A DNA stretch of 64,000 nt, taken from assembly GCA_964019155.1 (NCBI GenBank), contig CAXHSG010000162.1:1122001-1186000 (forward strand), written 5' to 3'. The translations under genes were made by a program, and so were the position numbers. Below, one piece after another: positions 39,301 through 54,900 of the stretch. The first letter of the stretch is position 1; every line of letters begins with the position of its first letter. Under the pieces are notes generated by a model that was given only the letters and a program-made list of their open reading frames with translations, had not been told where the DNA came from and ran no database searches. Source of the stretch: Osedax fenrisi. Taxonomy: Eukaryota > Annelida > Polychaeta > Sabellida > Siboglinidae.

Positions 39301-42300
39301 TTATTACGTTTTATTACTTATTACGTTTTATTACTTATTACTTATTACGTTTTATTACTTATTACTTATTACGTTTTATTACTTATTACGTTTTATTACT
39401 TATTAATAAAACGTAATAATTACGTTTTATTACTTATTACATTTTATTACTTATTACGTTTTATTACGTTTTATTACTTATTACGTTTTATTACTTATTA
39501 CATTTTATTACTTATTACGTTTTATTACTTATTACGTTTTATTACTTATTACTTATTACGTTTTATTACTTATTACTTATTACTTATTACGTTTTATTAC
39601 TTATTAGTTATTACGTTTTATTACTTATTACTTATTAATAAAACGTAATAATTACGTTTTATTACTTATTAATAAAACGTAATAATTACGTTTTATTACT
39701 TATTACGTTTTATTAATTATTACGTTTTATTACTTAATACGTTTTATTACTTATTACGTTTTATTACTTATTACGTTTTATTACTTATTAGGTTTTATTA
39801 CTTATTACGTTTTATTACTTATTACGTTTTATTACTTATTAGGTTTTATTACTTATTGCGTTTTATTACTTATTACGTTTTATTACTTATTACATTTTAT
39901 TACTTATTACGTTTTATTACTTATTACGTTTTATTACTTATTACGTTTTATTACTTATTACGTTTTATTACTTATTACGTTTTATTACTTATTACGTTTT
40001 ATTACTTATTACGTTTTATTACTTATTAATAAAACGTAATAATTACGTTTTATTACTTATTACGTTTTATTACTTATTAATAAAACGTAATAATTACGTT
40101 TTATTACTTATTACTTATTACTTATTAGTTATTACGTTTTATTACTTATTACTTATTACTTATTAGTTATTACGTTTTATTACTTATTACGTTTTATTAC
40201 TTATTACTTATTACTTATTACTTATTACGTTTTATTACTTATTACTTATTACGTTTTATTACTTATTACTTATTACGTTTTATTACTTATTACGTTTTAT
40301 TACTTATTACTTATTACGTTTTATTACTTATTACGTTTTATTACTTATTACGTTTTATTACTTATTACGTTTTATTACTTATTTAGTTTTATTACTTATT
40401 ACGTTTTATTACTTATTACGTTTTATTACTTATTACGTTTTATTACTTATTACTTATTACGTTTTATTACTTATTACTTATTACTTATTACGTTTTATTA
40501 CTTATTACTTATTACGTTTTATTACTTATTACGTTGTATTACTTATTACGTTTTATTAATTATTACGTTTTATTAATTATTACGTTTTATTACTTATTAG
40601 GTTTTATTACTTATTACGTTTTATTACTTATTAAGTTTTATTACTTATTACGTTTTATTACTTATTACGTTTTATTACTTATTACTTATTACGTTTTATT
40701 ACTTATTACTTATTACGTTTTATTACTTATTACGTTTTATTACTTATTACGTTTTATTACTTATTAGGTTTTATTACTTATTGCGTTTTATTACTTATTA
40801 CGTTTTATTACTTATTACATTTTATTACTTATTACGTTTTATTACTTATTACGTTTTATTACTTATTACGTTTTATTACTTATTAGGTTTTATTACTTAT
40901 TACGTTTTATTACTTATTACGTTTTATTACTTATTACGTTTTATTACTTATTAATAAAACGTAATAATTACGTTTTATTACTTATTACGTTTTATTACTT
41001 ATTAATAAAACGTAATAATTACGTTTTATTACTTATTACTTATTACTTATTAGTTATTACGTTTTATTACTTATTACTTATTACTTATTAGTTATTACGT
41101 TTTATTACTTATTACGTTTTATTACTTATTACTTATTACTTATTACTTATTACGTTTTATTACTTATTACTTATTACGTTTTATTACTTATTAATAAAAC
41201 GTAATAATTACGTTTTATTACTTATTACGTTTTATTACTTATTACGTTTTATTACTTATTGCGTTTTATTACTTATTACGTTTTATTACTTATTACATTT
41301 TATTACTTATTACGTTTTATTACGTTTTATTACTTATTACGTTTTATTACTTATTACATTTTATTACTTATTACGTTTTATTACTTATTACGTTTTATTA
41401 CTTATTACTTATTACGTTTTATTACTTATTACTTATTACGTTTTATTACTTATTACTTATTACTTATTACGTTTTATTACTTATTACTTATTACGTTTTA
41501 TTACTTATTACGTTTTATTACTTATTACGTTTTATTACTTATTAATAAAACGTAATAATTAAGTTTTATTACTTATTACGTTTTATTACTTATTACGTTT
41601 TATTACTTATTACTTATTACGTTTTATTAATTATTACTTATTACTTATTACGTTTTATTACTTATTACTTATTACTTATTACGTTTTATTACTTATTACG
41701 TTTTATTACTTATTACTTATTACGTTTTATTACTTATTACTTATTACTTTTTATTACTTATTACTTATTACTTATTACGTTTTATTACTTATTACTTATT
41801 ACGTTTTATTACTTATTACGTTTTATTACTTAATACGTTTTATTACTTATTTAGTTTTATTACTTATTACGTTTTATTACTTATTACGTTTTATTACTTA
41901 TTACGTTTTATTACTTATTAATAAAACGTAATAATTACGTTTTATTACTTATTACGTTTTATTACTTATTACGTTTTATTACTTATTACTTATTACGTTT
42001 TATTACTTATTACTTATTACGTTTTATTACTTATTAGTTATTACGTTTTATTACTTATTACGTTTTATTACTTATTACTTATTACTTATTACGTTTTATT
42101 ACTTATTACGTTTTATTACTTATTACTTATTACTTATTACGTTTTATTACTTATTACTTATTACGTTGTATTACTTATTACGTTGTATTACTTATTACGT
42201 TTTATTACTTATTACGTTTTATTAATTATTACGTTTTATTACTTATTAGGTTTTATTACTTATTACGTTTTATTACTTATTAAGTTTTATTACTTATTAC

Positions 42301-45300
42301 GTTTTATTACTTATTACGTTTTATTACTTATTACTTATTACGTTTTATTACTTATTACTTATAACGTTTTATTACTTATTACGTTTTATTACTTATTACG
42401 TTTTATTACTTATTAGGTTTTATTACTTATTGCGTTTTATTAATTATTACGTTTTATTACTTATTACGTTTTATTACTTATTACGTTTTATTATTTATTA
42501 GGTTTTATTACTTATTACGTTTTATTACTTATTACGTTTTATTACTTATTACGTTTTATTACTTATTAATAAAACGTAATAATTACGTTTTATTACTTAT
42601 TACGTTTTATTACTTATTACGTTTTATTACTTATTAATAAAACGTAATAATTACGTTTTATTACTTATTACTTATTACTTATTAGTTATTACGTTTTATT
42701 ACTTATTACTTATTACTTATTAGTTATTACGTTTTATCACTTATTACGTTTTATTACTTATTACTTATTACTTATTACTTATTACGTTTTATTACTTATT
42801 ACTTATTACGTTTTATTACTTATTAATAAAACGTAATAATTACGTTTTATTACTTATTACTTATTACGTTTTATTACTTATTACGTTTTATTACGTTTTA
42901 TTACTTATTAGGTTTTATTACTTATTACATTTTATTACTTATTACGTTTTATTACTTATTACGTTTTATTACTTATTACTTATTACGTTTTATTACTTAT
43001 TACTTATTACTTATTACGTTTTATTACTTATTACTTATTACTTATTACTTATTACGTTTTATTACTTATTACGTTTTATTACTTATTAATAAAACGTAAT
43101 AATTACGTTTTATTACTTATTACGTTTTATTACTTATTAATAAAACGTAATAATTACGTTTTATTACTTATTACGTTTTATTACTTATTACGTTTTATTA
43201 CTTATTGCGTTTTATTACTTATTACGTTTTATTACTTATTACATTTTATTACTTATTACGTTTTATTACGTTTTATTACTTATTACGTTTTATTACTTAT
43301 TACATTTTATTACTTATTACGTTTTATTACTTATTACGTTTTATTACTTATTACTTATTACGTTTTATTACTTATTACTTATTACGTTTTATTACTTATT
43401 ACTTATTACTTATTACGTTTTATTACTTATTACTTATTACGTTTTATTACTTATTACGTTTTATTACTTATTACGTTTTATTACTTATTACGTTTTATTA
43501 CTTATTAATAAAACGTAATAATTAAGTTTTATTACTTATTACGTTTTATTACTTATTACGTTTTATTACTTATTACTTATTACGTTTTATTACTTATTAC
43601 TTATTACTTATTACGTTTTATTACTTATTACGTTTTATTACTTATTACTTATTACGTTTTATTACTTATTACTTATTACTTTTTATTACTTATTACTTAT
43701 TACGTTTTATTACTTATTACTTATTACGTTTTATTACTTATTACGTTTTATTACTTATTACGTTTTATTACTTATTACTTATTACGTTTTATTACTTATT
43801 ACTTATTACGTTTTATTACTTATTAGTTATTACGTTTTATTATTTATTACGTTTTATTACTTATTACTTATTACTTATTACGTTTTATTACTTATTACGT
43901 TTTATTACTTATTACTTATTACTTATTACGTTTTATTACTTATTACTTATTACGTTGTATTACTTATTACTTATTACGTTTTATTACTTATTAGTTATTA
44001 CGTTTTATTACTTATTACGTTTTATTACTTATTACTTATTACTTATTACGTTTTATTACTTATTACTTATTACGTTTTATTACTTATTACGTTTTATTAC
44101 TTATTACGTTTTATTACTTATTAATAAAACGTAATAATTACGTTTTATTACTTATTACATTTTATTACTTATTACGTTTTATTACGTTTTATTACTTATT
44201 ACGTTTTATTACTTATTACATTTTATTACTTATTACGTTTTATTACTTATTACGTTTTATTACTTATTACTTATTACGTTTTATTACTTATTACTTATTA
44301 CTTATTACGTTTTATTACTTATTACTTATTACTTTTTATTACTTATTACTTATTACTTATTACGTTTTATTACTTATTACTTATTACGTTTTATTACTTA
44401 TTACGTTTTATTACTTATTACGTTTTATTACTTAATACGTTTTATTACTTATTTAGTTTTATTACTTATTACGTTTTATTACTTATTACGTTTTATTACT
44501 TATTACGTTTTATTACTTATTAATAAAACGTAATAATTACGTTTTATTACTTATTACGTTTTATTACTTATTACGTTTTATTACTTATTACTTATTACGT
44601 TTTATTACTTATTACTTATTACGTTTTATTACTTATTAGTTATTACGTTTTATTACTTATTACGTTTTATTACTTATTACTTATTACTTATTACGTTTTA
44701 TTACTTATTACGTTTTATTACTTATTACTTATTACTTATTACGTTTTATTACTTATTACTTATTACGTTGTATTACTTATTACGTTGTATTACTTATTAC
44801 GTTTTATTACTTATTACGTTTTATTAATTATTACGTTTTATTACTTATTAGGTTTTATTACTTATTACGTTTTATTACTTATTAAGTTTTATTACTTATT
44901 ACGTTTTATTACTTATTACTTATTACGTTTTATTACTTATTACTTATTACGTTTTATTACTTATTACGTTTTATTACTTATTACGTTTTATTACTTATTA
45001 GGTTTTATTACTTATTGCGTTTTATTACTTATTACGTTTTATTACTTATTACGTTTTATTACTTATTACGTTTTATTACTTATTAGGTTTTATTACTTAT
45101 TACGTTTTATTACTTATTACGTTTTATTACTTATTACGTTTTATTACTTATTAATAAAACGTAATAATTACGTTTTATTACTTATTACGTTTTATTACTT
45201 ATTACGTTTTATTACTTATTACTTATTACTTATTAGTTATTACGTTTTATTACTTATTACTTATTACTTATTAGTTATTACGTTTTATAACTTATTACGT

Positions 45301-48300
45301 TTTATTACTTATTACTTATTACTTATTACTTATTACGTTTTATTACTTATTACTTATTACTTATTACGTTTTATTACTTATTACTTATTACGTTTTATTA
45401 CTTATTACGTTTTATTACTTATTACGTTTTATTACTTATTACGTTTTATTACTTATTAATAAAACGTAATAATTAAGTTTTATTACTTATTACGTTTTAT
45501 TACTTATTACGTTTTATTACTTATTACGTTTTATTACGTTTTATTACTTATTACATTTTATTACTTATTACGTTTTATTATTTATTACGTTTTATTACTT
45601 ATTACTTATTACGTTTTATTACTTATTACTTATTACTTATTACGTTTTATTACTTATTACTTATTACTTATTACTTATTACGTTTTATTACTTATTACGT
45701 TTTATTACTTATTAATAAAACGTAATAATTACGTTTTATTACTTATTACGTTTTATTACTTATTAATAAAACGTAATAATTACGTTTTATTACTTATTAC
45801 GTTTTATTACTTATTACGTTTTATTACTTATTGCGTTTTATTACTTATTACGTTTTATTACTTATTACATTTTATTTCTTAATACGTTTTATTACGTTTT
45901 ATTACTTATTATGTTTTATTACTTATTACATTTTATTACTTATTACGTTTTATTACTTATTACGTTTTATTACTTATTACTTATTACGTTTTATTACTTA
46001 TTACTTATTACGTTTTATTACTTATTACTTATTACTTATTACGTTTTATTACTTATTACTTATTACGTTTTATTACTTATTACGTTTTATTACTTATTAC
46101 GTTTTATTACTTATTAATAAAACGTAATAATTAAGTTTTATTACGTTTTATTACTTATTACGTTTTATTACTTATTACTTATTACGTTTTATTAATTATT
46201 ACTTATTACTTATTACGTTTTATTACTTATTACTTATTACGTTTTATTACTTATTACTTATTACTTTTTATTACTTATTACTTATTACTTATTACGTTTT
46301 ATTACTTATTACTTATTACGTTTTATTACTTATTACGTTTTATTACTTATTACGTTTTATTACTTAATACGTTTTATTACTTATTTAGTTTTATTACTTA
46401 TTACGTTTTATTACTTATTACGTTTTATTACTTATTACGTTTTATTACTTATTAATAAAACGTAATAATTACGTTTTATTACTTATTACGTTTTATTACT
46501 TATTACGTTTTATTACTTATTACTTATTACGTTTTATTACTTATTACTTATTACGTTTTATTACTTATTAGTTATTACGTTTTATTACTTATTACGTTTT
46601 ATTACTTATTACTTATTACTTATTACGTTTTATTACTTATTACTTATTACTTATTACGTTTTATTACTTATTACTTATTACGTTGTATTACTTATTACTT
46701 ATTACGTTTTATTACTTATTAGTTATTACGTTTTATTACTTATTACGTTTTATTACTTATTACTTATTACTTATTACGTTTTATTACTTATTACTTATTA
46801 CGTTTTATTACTTATTACGTTTTATTACTTATTACGTTTTATTACTTATTAATAAAACGTAATAATTAAGTTTTATTACTTATTACGTTTTATTTCTTAT
46901 TACGTTTTATTACTTATTACTTATTACGTTTTATTAATTATTACTTATTACTTATTACGTTTTATTACTTATTACTTATTACTTATTACGTTTTATTACT
47001 TATTACGTTTTATTACTTATTACTTATTACGTTTTATTACTTATTACTTATTACTTTTTATTACTTATTACTTATTACGTTTTATTACTTATTACTTATT
47101 ACGTTTTATTACTTATTACGTTTTATTACTTATTACGTTTTATTACTTAATACGTTTTATTACTTATTTAGTTTTATTACTTATTACGTTTTATTACTTA
47201 TTACGTTTTATTACTTATTACGTTTTATTACTTATTAATAAAACGTAATAATTACGTTTTATTACTTATTACGTTTTATTACTTATTACGTTTTATTACT
47301 TATTACTTATTACGTTTTATTACTTATTACTTATTACGTTTTATTACTTATTAGTTATTACGTTTTATTACTTATTACGTTTTATTACTTATTACTTATT
47401 ACTTATTACGTTTTATTACTTATTACGTTTTATTACTTATTACTTATTACTTATTACGTTTTATTACTTATTACTTATTACGTTGTATTACTTATTACTT
47501 ATTACGTTTTATTACTTATTAGTTATTACGTTTTATTACTTATTACGTTTTATTACTTATTACTTATTACTTATTACGTTTTATTACTTATTACTTATTA
47601 CGTTTTATTACTTATTACGTTTTATTACTTATTACGTTTTATTACTTATTAATAAAACGTAATAATTACGTTTTATTACTTATTACATTTTATTACTTAT
47701 TACGTTTTATTACGTTTTATTACTTATTACGTTTTATTACTTATTACATTTTATTACTTATTACGTTTTATTACTTATTACGTTTTATTACTTATTACGT
47801 TTTATTACTTATTACTTATTACTTATTACGTTTTATTACTTATTAGTTATTACGTTTTATTACTTATTACTTATTACTTATTAATAAAACGTAATAATTA
47901 CGTTTTATTACTTATTAATAAAACGTAATAATTACGTTTTATTACTTATTACGTTTTATTAATTATTACGTTTTATTACTTAATACGTTTTATTACTTAT
48001 TACGTTTTATTACTTATTACGTTTTATTACTTATTAGGTTTTATTACTTATTACGTTTTATTACTTATTACGTTTTATTACTTATTAGGTTTTATTACTT
48101 ATTGCGTTTTATTACTTATTACGTTTTATTACTTATTACATTTTATTACTTATTACGTTTTATTACTTATTATGTTTTATTACTTATTTAGTTTTATTAC
48201 TTATTACGTTTTATTACTTATTACATTTTATTACTTATTACGTTTTATTACTTATTACGTTTTATTACTTATTACGTTTTATTACTTATTACGTTTTATT

Positions 48301-48339
48301 ACTTATTAATAAAACGTAATAATTACATTTTATTACATA

Positions 48340-51330
48340 ATTACGTTTTATTACTTATTACGTTTTATTACTTATTAATAAAACGTAATAATTACGTTTT
48401 ATTACTTATTACTTATTACTTATTAGTTATTACGTTTTATTACTTATTACTTATTACTTATTAGTTATTACGTTTTATTACTTATTACGTTTTATTACTT
48501 ATTACTTATTACTTATTACTTATTACGTTTTATTACTTATTACTTATTACGTTTTATTACTTATTACTTATTACGTTTTATTACTTATTACGTTTTATTA
48601 CTTATTACTTATTACGTTTTATTACTTATTACGTTTTATTACTTATTACGTTTTATTACTTATTACGTTTTATTACTTATTTAGTTTTATTACTTATTAC
48701 GTTTTATTACTTATTACGTTTTATTACTTATTACGTTTTATTACTTATTACTTATTACTTATTACTTATTACGTTTTATTACTTATTACTTATTACGTTT
48801 TATTACTTATTACGTTGTATTACTTATTACGTTTTATTACTTATTACGTTTTATTAATTATTACGTTTTATTACTTATTAGGTTTTATTACTTATTACGT
48901 TTTATTACTTATTAAGTTTTATTACTTATTACGTTTTATTACTTATTACGTTTTATTACTTATTACTTATTACGTTTTATTACTTATTACTTATTATGTT
49001 TTATTACTTATTACGTTTTATTACTTATTACGTTTTATTACTTATTGCGTTTTATTACTTATTACGTTTTATTACTTATTACATTTTATTACTTATTACG
49101 TTTTATTACTTATTACGTTTTATTACTTATTACGTTTTATTACTTATTAGGTTTTATTACTTATTACGTTTTATTACTTATTACGTTTTATTACTTATTA
49201 CGTTTTATTACTTATTAATAAAACGTAATAATTACGTTTTATTACTTATTACGTTTTATTACTTATTAATAAAACGTAATAATTACGTTTTATTACTTAT
49301 TACTTATTACTTATTAGTTATTACGTTTTATTACTTATTACTTATTACTTATTAGTTATTACGTTTTATTACTTATTACGTTTTATTACTTATTACTTAT
49401 TACTTATTACTTATTACGTTTTATTACTTATTACGTTTTATTACTTATTAATAAAACGTAATAATTACGTTTTATTACTTATTACGTTTTATTACTTATT
49501 ACGTTTTATTACGTTTTATTACTTATTAGGTTTTATTACTTATTACATTTTATTATTTATTACGTTTTATTACTTATTACGTTTTATTACTTATTACTTA
49601 TTACGTTTTATTACTTATTACTTATTACTTATTACGTTTTATTACTTATTACTTATTACTTATTACTTATTACGTTTTATTACTTATTACGTTTTATTAC
49701 TTATTAATAAAACGTAATAATTACGTTTTATTACTTATTACGTTTTATTACTTATTACGTTTTATTACTTATTACATTTTATTACTTATTACGTTTTATT
49801 ACGTTTTATTACTTATTACGTTTTATTACTTATTACATTTTATTACTTATTACGTTTTATTACTTATTACGTTTTATTACTTATTACTTATTACGTTTTA
49901 TTACTTATTACTTATTACGTTTTATTACTTATTACTTATTACTTATTACGTTTTATTACTTATTACTTATTACGTTTTATTACTTATTACGTTTTATTAC
50001 TTATTAATAAAACGTAATAATTAAGTTTTATTACTTATTACGTTTTATTACTTATTACGTTTTATTACTTATTACTTATTACGTTTTATTAATTATTACT
50101 TATTACTTATTACGTTTTATTACTTATTACATATTACTTATTACGTTTTATTACTTATTACGTTTTATTACTTATTACTTATTACGTTTTATTACTTATT
50201 ACTTATTACTTTTTATTACTTATTACTTATTACTTATTACGTTTTATTACTTATTACTTATTACGTTTTATTACTTATTACGTTTTATTACTTATTAATA
50301 AAACGTAATAATTACGTTTTATTACTTATTACTTATTACTTATTAGTTATTACGTTTTATTACTTATTACTTATTACTTATTAGTTATTACGTTTTATTA
50401 CTTATTACGTTTTATTACTTATTACTTATTACTTATTACTTATTACGTTTTATTACTTATTACTTATTACGTTTTATTACTTATTACTTATTACGTTTTA
50501 TTACTTATTACGTTTTATTACTTATTACTTATTACGTTTTATTACTTATTACGTTTTATTACTTATTACGTTTTATTACTTATTACGTTTTATTACTTAT
50601 TTAGTTTTATTACTTATTACGTTTTATTACTTATTACGTTTTATTACTTATTACGTTTTATTACTTATTACTTATTACTTATTACTTATTACGTTTTATT
50701 ACTTATTACTTATTACGTTTTATTACTTATTACGTTGTATTACTTATTACGTTTTATTACTTATTACGTTTTATTAATTATTACGTTTTATTACTTATTA
50801 GGTTTTATTACTTATTACGTTTTATTACTTATTAAGTTTTATTACTTATTACGTTTTATTACTTATTACGTTTTATTACTTATTACTTATTACGTTTTAT
50901 TACTTATTACTTATTATGTTTTATTACTTATTACGTTTTATTACTTATTACGTTTTATTACTTATTGCGTTTTATTACTTATTACGTTTTATTACTTATT
51001 ACATTTTATTACTTATTACGTTTTATTACTTATTACGTTTTATTACTTATTACGTTTTATTACTTATTAGGTTTTATTACTTATTACGTTTTATTACTTA
51101 TTACGTTTTATTACTTATTACGTTTTATTACTTATTAATAAAACGTAATAATTACGTTTTATTACTTATTACGTTTTATTACTTATTAATAAAACGTAAT
51201 AATTACGTTTTATTACTTATTACTTATTACTTATTAGTTATTACGTTTTATTACTTATTACTTATTACTTATTAGTTATTACGTTTTATTACTTATTACG
51301 TTTTATTACTTATTACTTATTACTTATTAC
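48340..51330 (+). repeat. 1.92-kb higher-order repeat, two adjacent copies with a 1,071-bp exact match
   Basis: 48,340-49,410 and 50,260-51,330 are identical in a line-by-line reading. After that the copies stay in the same order but the offset grows from 1,920 to 1,930 to 1,947 bp by steps of a word or word pair, as far as about 50,025 and 51,972. Confidence 0.88.
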
Positions 51331-51967
51331 GTTTTATTACTTATTACGTTTTATTACTTATTAATAAAACGTAATAATTACGTTTTATTACTTATTACGT
51401 TTTATTACTTATTACGTTTTATTACTTATTACGTTTTATTACGTTTTATTACTTATTAGGTTTTATTACTTATTACATTTTATTATTTATTACGTTTTAT
51501 TACTTATTACGTTTTATTACTTATTACTTATTACGTTTTATTACTTATTACTTATTACTTATTACGTTTTATTACTTATTACTTATTACTTATTACTTAT
51601 TACGTTTTATTACTTATTACGTTTTATTACTTATTAATAAAACGTAATAATTACGTTTTATTACTTATTACGTTTTATTACTTATTACGTTTTATTACTT
51701 ATTACATTTTATTACTTATTACGTTTTATTACGTTTTATTACTTATTACGTTTTATTACTTATTACATTTTATTACTTATTACGTTTTATTACTTATTAC
51801 GTTTTATTACTTATTACTTATTACGTTTTATTACTTATTACTTATTACGTTTTATTACTTATTACTTATTACTTATTACGTTTTATTACTTATTACTTAT
51901 TACGTTTTATTACTTATTACGTTTTATTACTTATTACGTTTTATTACTTATTAATAAAACGTAATAA

Positions 51968-54900
51968 TTAAGTTTTATTACTTATTACGTTTTATTACTT
52001 ATTACGTTTTATTACTTATTACTTATTACGTTTTATTAATTATTACTTATTACTTATTACGTTTTATTACTTATTACATATTACTTATTACGTTTTATTA
52101 CTTATTACGTTTTATTACTTATTACTTATTACGTTTTATTACTTATTACTTATTACTTTTTATTACTTATTACTTATTACTTATTACGTTTTATTACTTA
52201 TTACTTATTACGTTTTATTACTTATTACGTTTTATTACTTAATACGTTTTATTACTTATTTAGTTTTATTACTTATTACGTTTTATTACTTATTACGTTT
52301 TATTACTTATTACGTTTTATTACTTATTAATAAAACGTAATAATTACGTTTTATTACTTATTACGTTTTATTACTTATTACGTTTTATTACTTATTACTT
52401 ATTACGTTTTATTACTTATTACTTATTACGTTTTATTACTTATTAGTTATTACGTTTTATTACTTATTACGTTTTATTACTTATTACTTATTACTTATTA
52501 CGTTTTATTACTTATTACGTTTTATTACTTATTACATTTTATTACTTATTACGTTTTATTACTTATTACGTTTTATTACTTATTACTTATTACGTTTTAT
52601 TACTTATTACTTATTACGTTTTATTACTTATTACTTATTACTTATTACGTTTTATTACTTATTACTTATTACGTTTTATTACTTATTACGTTTTATTACT
52701 TATTAATAAAACGTAATAATTAAGTTTTATTACTTATTACGTTTTATTACTTATTACTTATTACGTTTTATTAATTATTACTTATTACTTATTACGTTTT
52801 ATTACTTATTACTTATTACTTATTACGTTTTATTACTTATTACGTTTTATTACTTATTACTTATTACGTTTTATTACTTATTACTTATTACTTTTTATTA
52901 CTTATTACTTATTACTTATTACGTTTTATTACTTATTACTTATTACGTTTTATTACTTATTACTTATTACTTAATACGTTTTATTACTTATTTAGTTTTA
53001 TTACTTATTACGTTTTATTACTTATTACTTATTACTTATTACGTTTTATTACTTATTACTTATTACGTTGTATTACTTATTACGTTGTATTACTTATTAC
53101 GTTTTATTACTTATTACGTTTTATTAATTATTACGTTTTATTACTTATTAGGTTTTATTACTTATTACGTTTTATTACTTATTAAGTTTTATTACTTATT
53201 ACGTTTTATTACTTATTACGTTTTATTACTTATTACTTATTACGTTTTATTACTTATTAATAAAACGTAATAATTACGTTTTATTACTTATTACGTTTTA
53301 TTACTTATTACGTTTTATTACTTATTACGTTTTATTACGTTTTATTACTTATTAGGTTTTATTACTTATTACATTTTATTACTTATTACGTTTTATTATT
53401 TATTACGTTTTATTACTTATTACTTATTACGTTTTATTACTTATTACTTATTACTTATTACGTTTTATTACTTATTACTTATTACTTATTACGTTTTATT
53501 ACTTATTACGTTTTATTACTTATTAATAAAACGTAATAATTACGTTTTATTACTTATTACGTTTTATTACTTATTGCGTTTTATTACTTATTACGTTTTA
53601 TTACTTATTACATTTTATTTCTTAATACGTTTTATTACGTTTTATTACTTATTATGTTTTATTACTTATTACATTTTATTACTTATTACGTTTTATTACT
53701 TATTACGTTTTATTACTTATTACTTATTACGTTTTATTACTTATTACTTATTACGTTTTATTACTTATTACTTATTACTTATTACGTTTTATTACTTATT
53801 ACTTATTACGTTTTATTACTTATTACGTTTTATTACTTATTACGTTTTATTACTTATTACGTTTTATTACTTATTAATAAAACGTAATAATTAAGTTTTA
53901 TTACTTATTACGTTTTATTACTTATTACGTTTTATTACTTATTACTTATTACGTTTTATTAATTATTACTTATTACTTATTACGTTTTATTACTTATTAC
54001 TTATTACTTATTACGTTTTATTACTTATTACGTTTTATTACTTATTACGTTTTATTACTTATTACTTATTACGTTTTATTACTTATTACTTATTACTTTT
54101 TATTACTTATTACTTATTACTTATTACGTTTTATTACTTATTACTTATTACTTATTAGTTATTACGTTTTATAACTTATTACGTTTTATTACTTATTACT
54201 TATTACTTATTACTTATTACGTTTTATTACTTATTACTTATTACGTTTTATTACTTATTAATAAAACGTAATAATTACGTTTTATTACTTATTACGTTTT
54301 ATTACTTATTACGTTTTATTACTTATTACGTTTTATTACGTTTTATTACTTATTAGGTTTTATTACTTATTACATTTTATTACTTATTACGTTTTATTAT
54401 TTATTACGTTTTATTACTTATTACTTATTACGTTTTATTACTTATTACTTATTACTTATTACGTTTTATTACTTATTACTTATTACTTATTACGTTTTAT
54501 TACTTATTACGTTTTATTACTTATTAATAAAACGTAATAATTACGTTTTATTACTTATTACGTTTTATTACTTATTAATAAAACGTAATAATTACGTTTT
54601 ATTACTTATTACGTTTTATTACTTATTACGTTTTATTACTTATTGCGTTTTATTACTTATTACGTTTTATTACTTATTACATTTTATTTCTTAATACGTT
54701 TTATTACGTTTTATTACTTATTATGTTTTATTACTTATTACATTTTATTACTTATTACGTTTTATTACTTATTACGTTTTATTACTTATTACTTATTACG
54801 TTTTATTACTTATTACTTATTACGTTTTATTACTTATTACTTATTACTTATTACGTTTTATTACTTATTACTTATTACGTTTTATTACTTATTACGTTTT

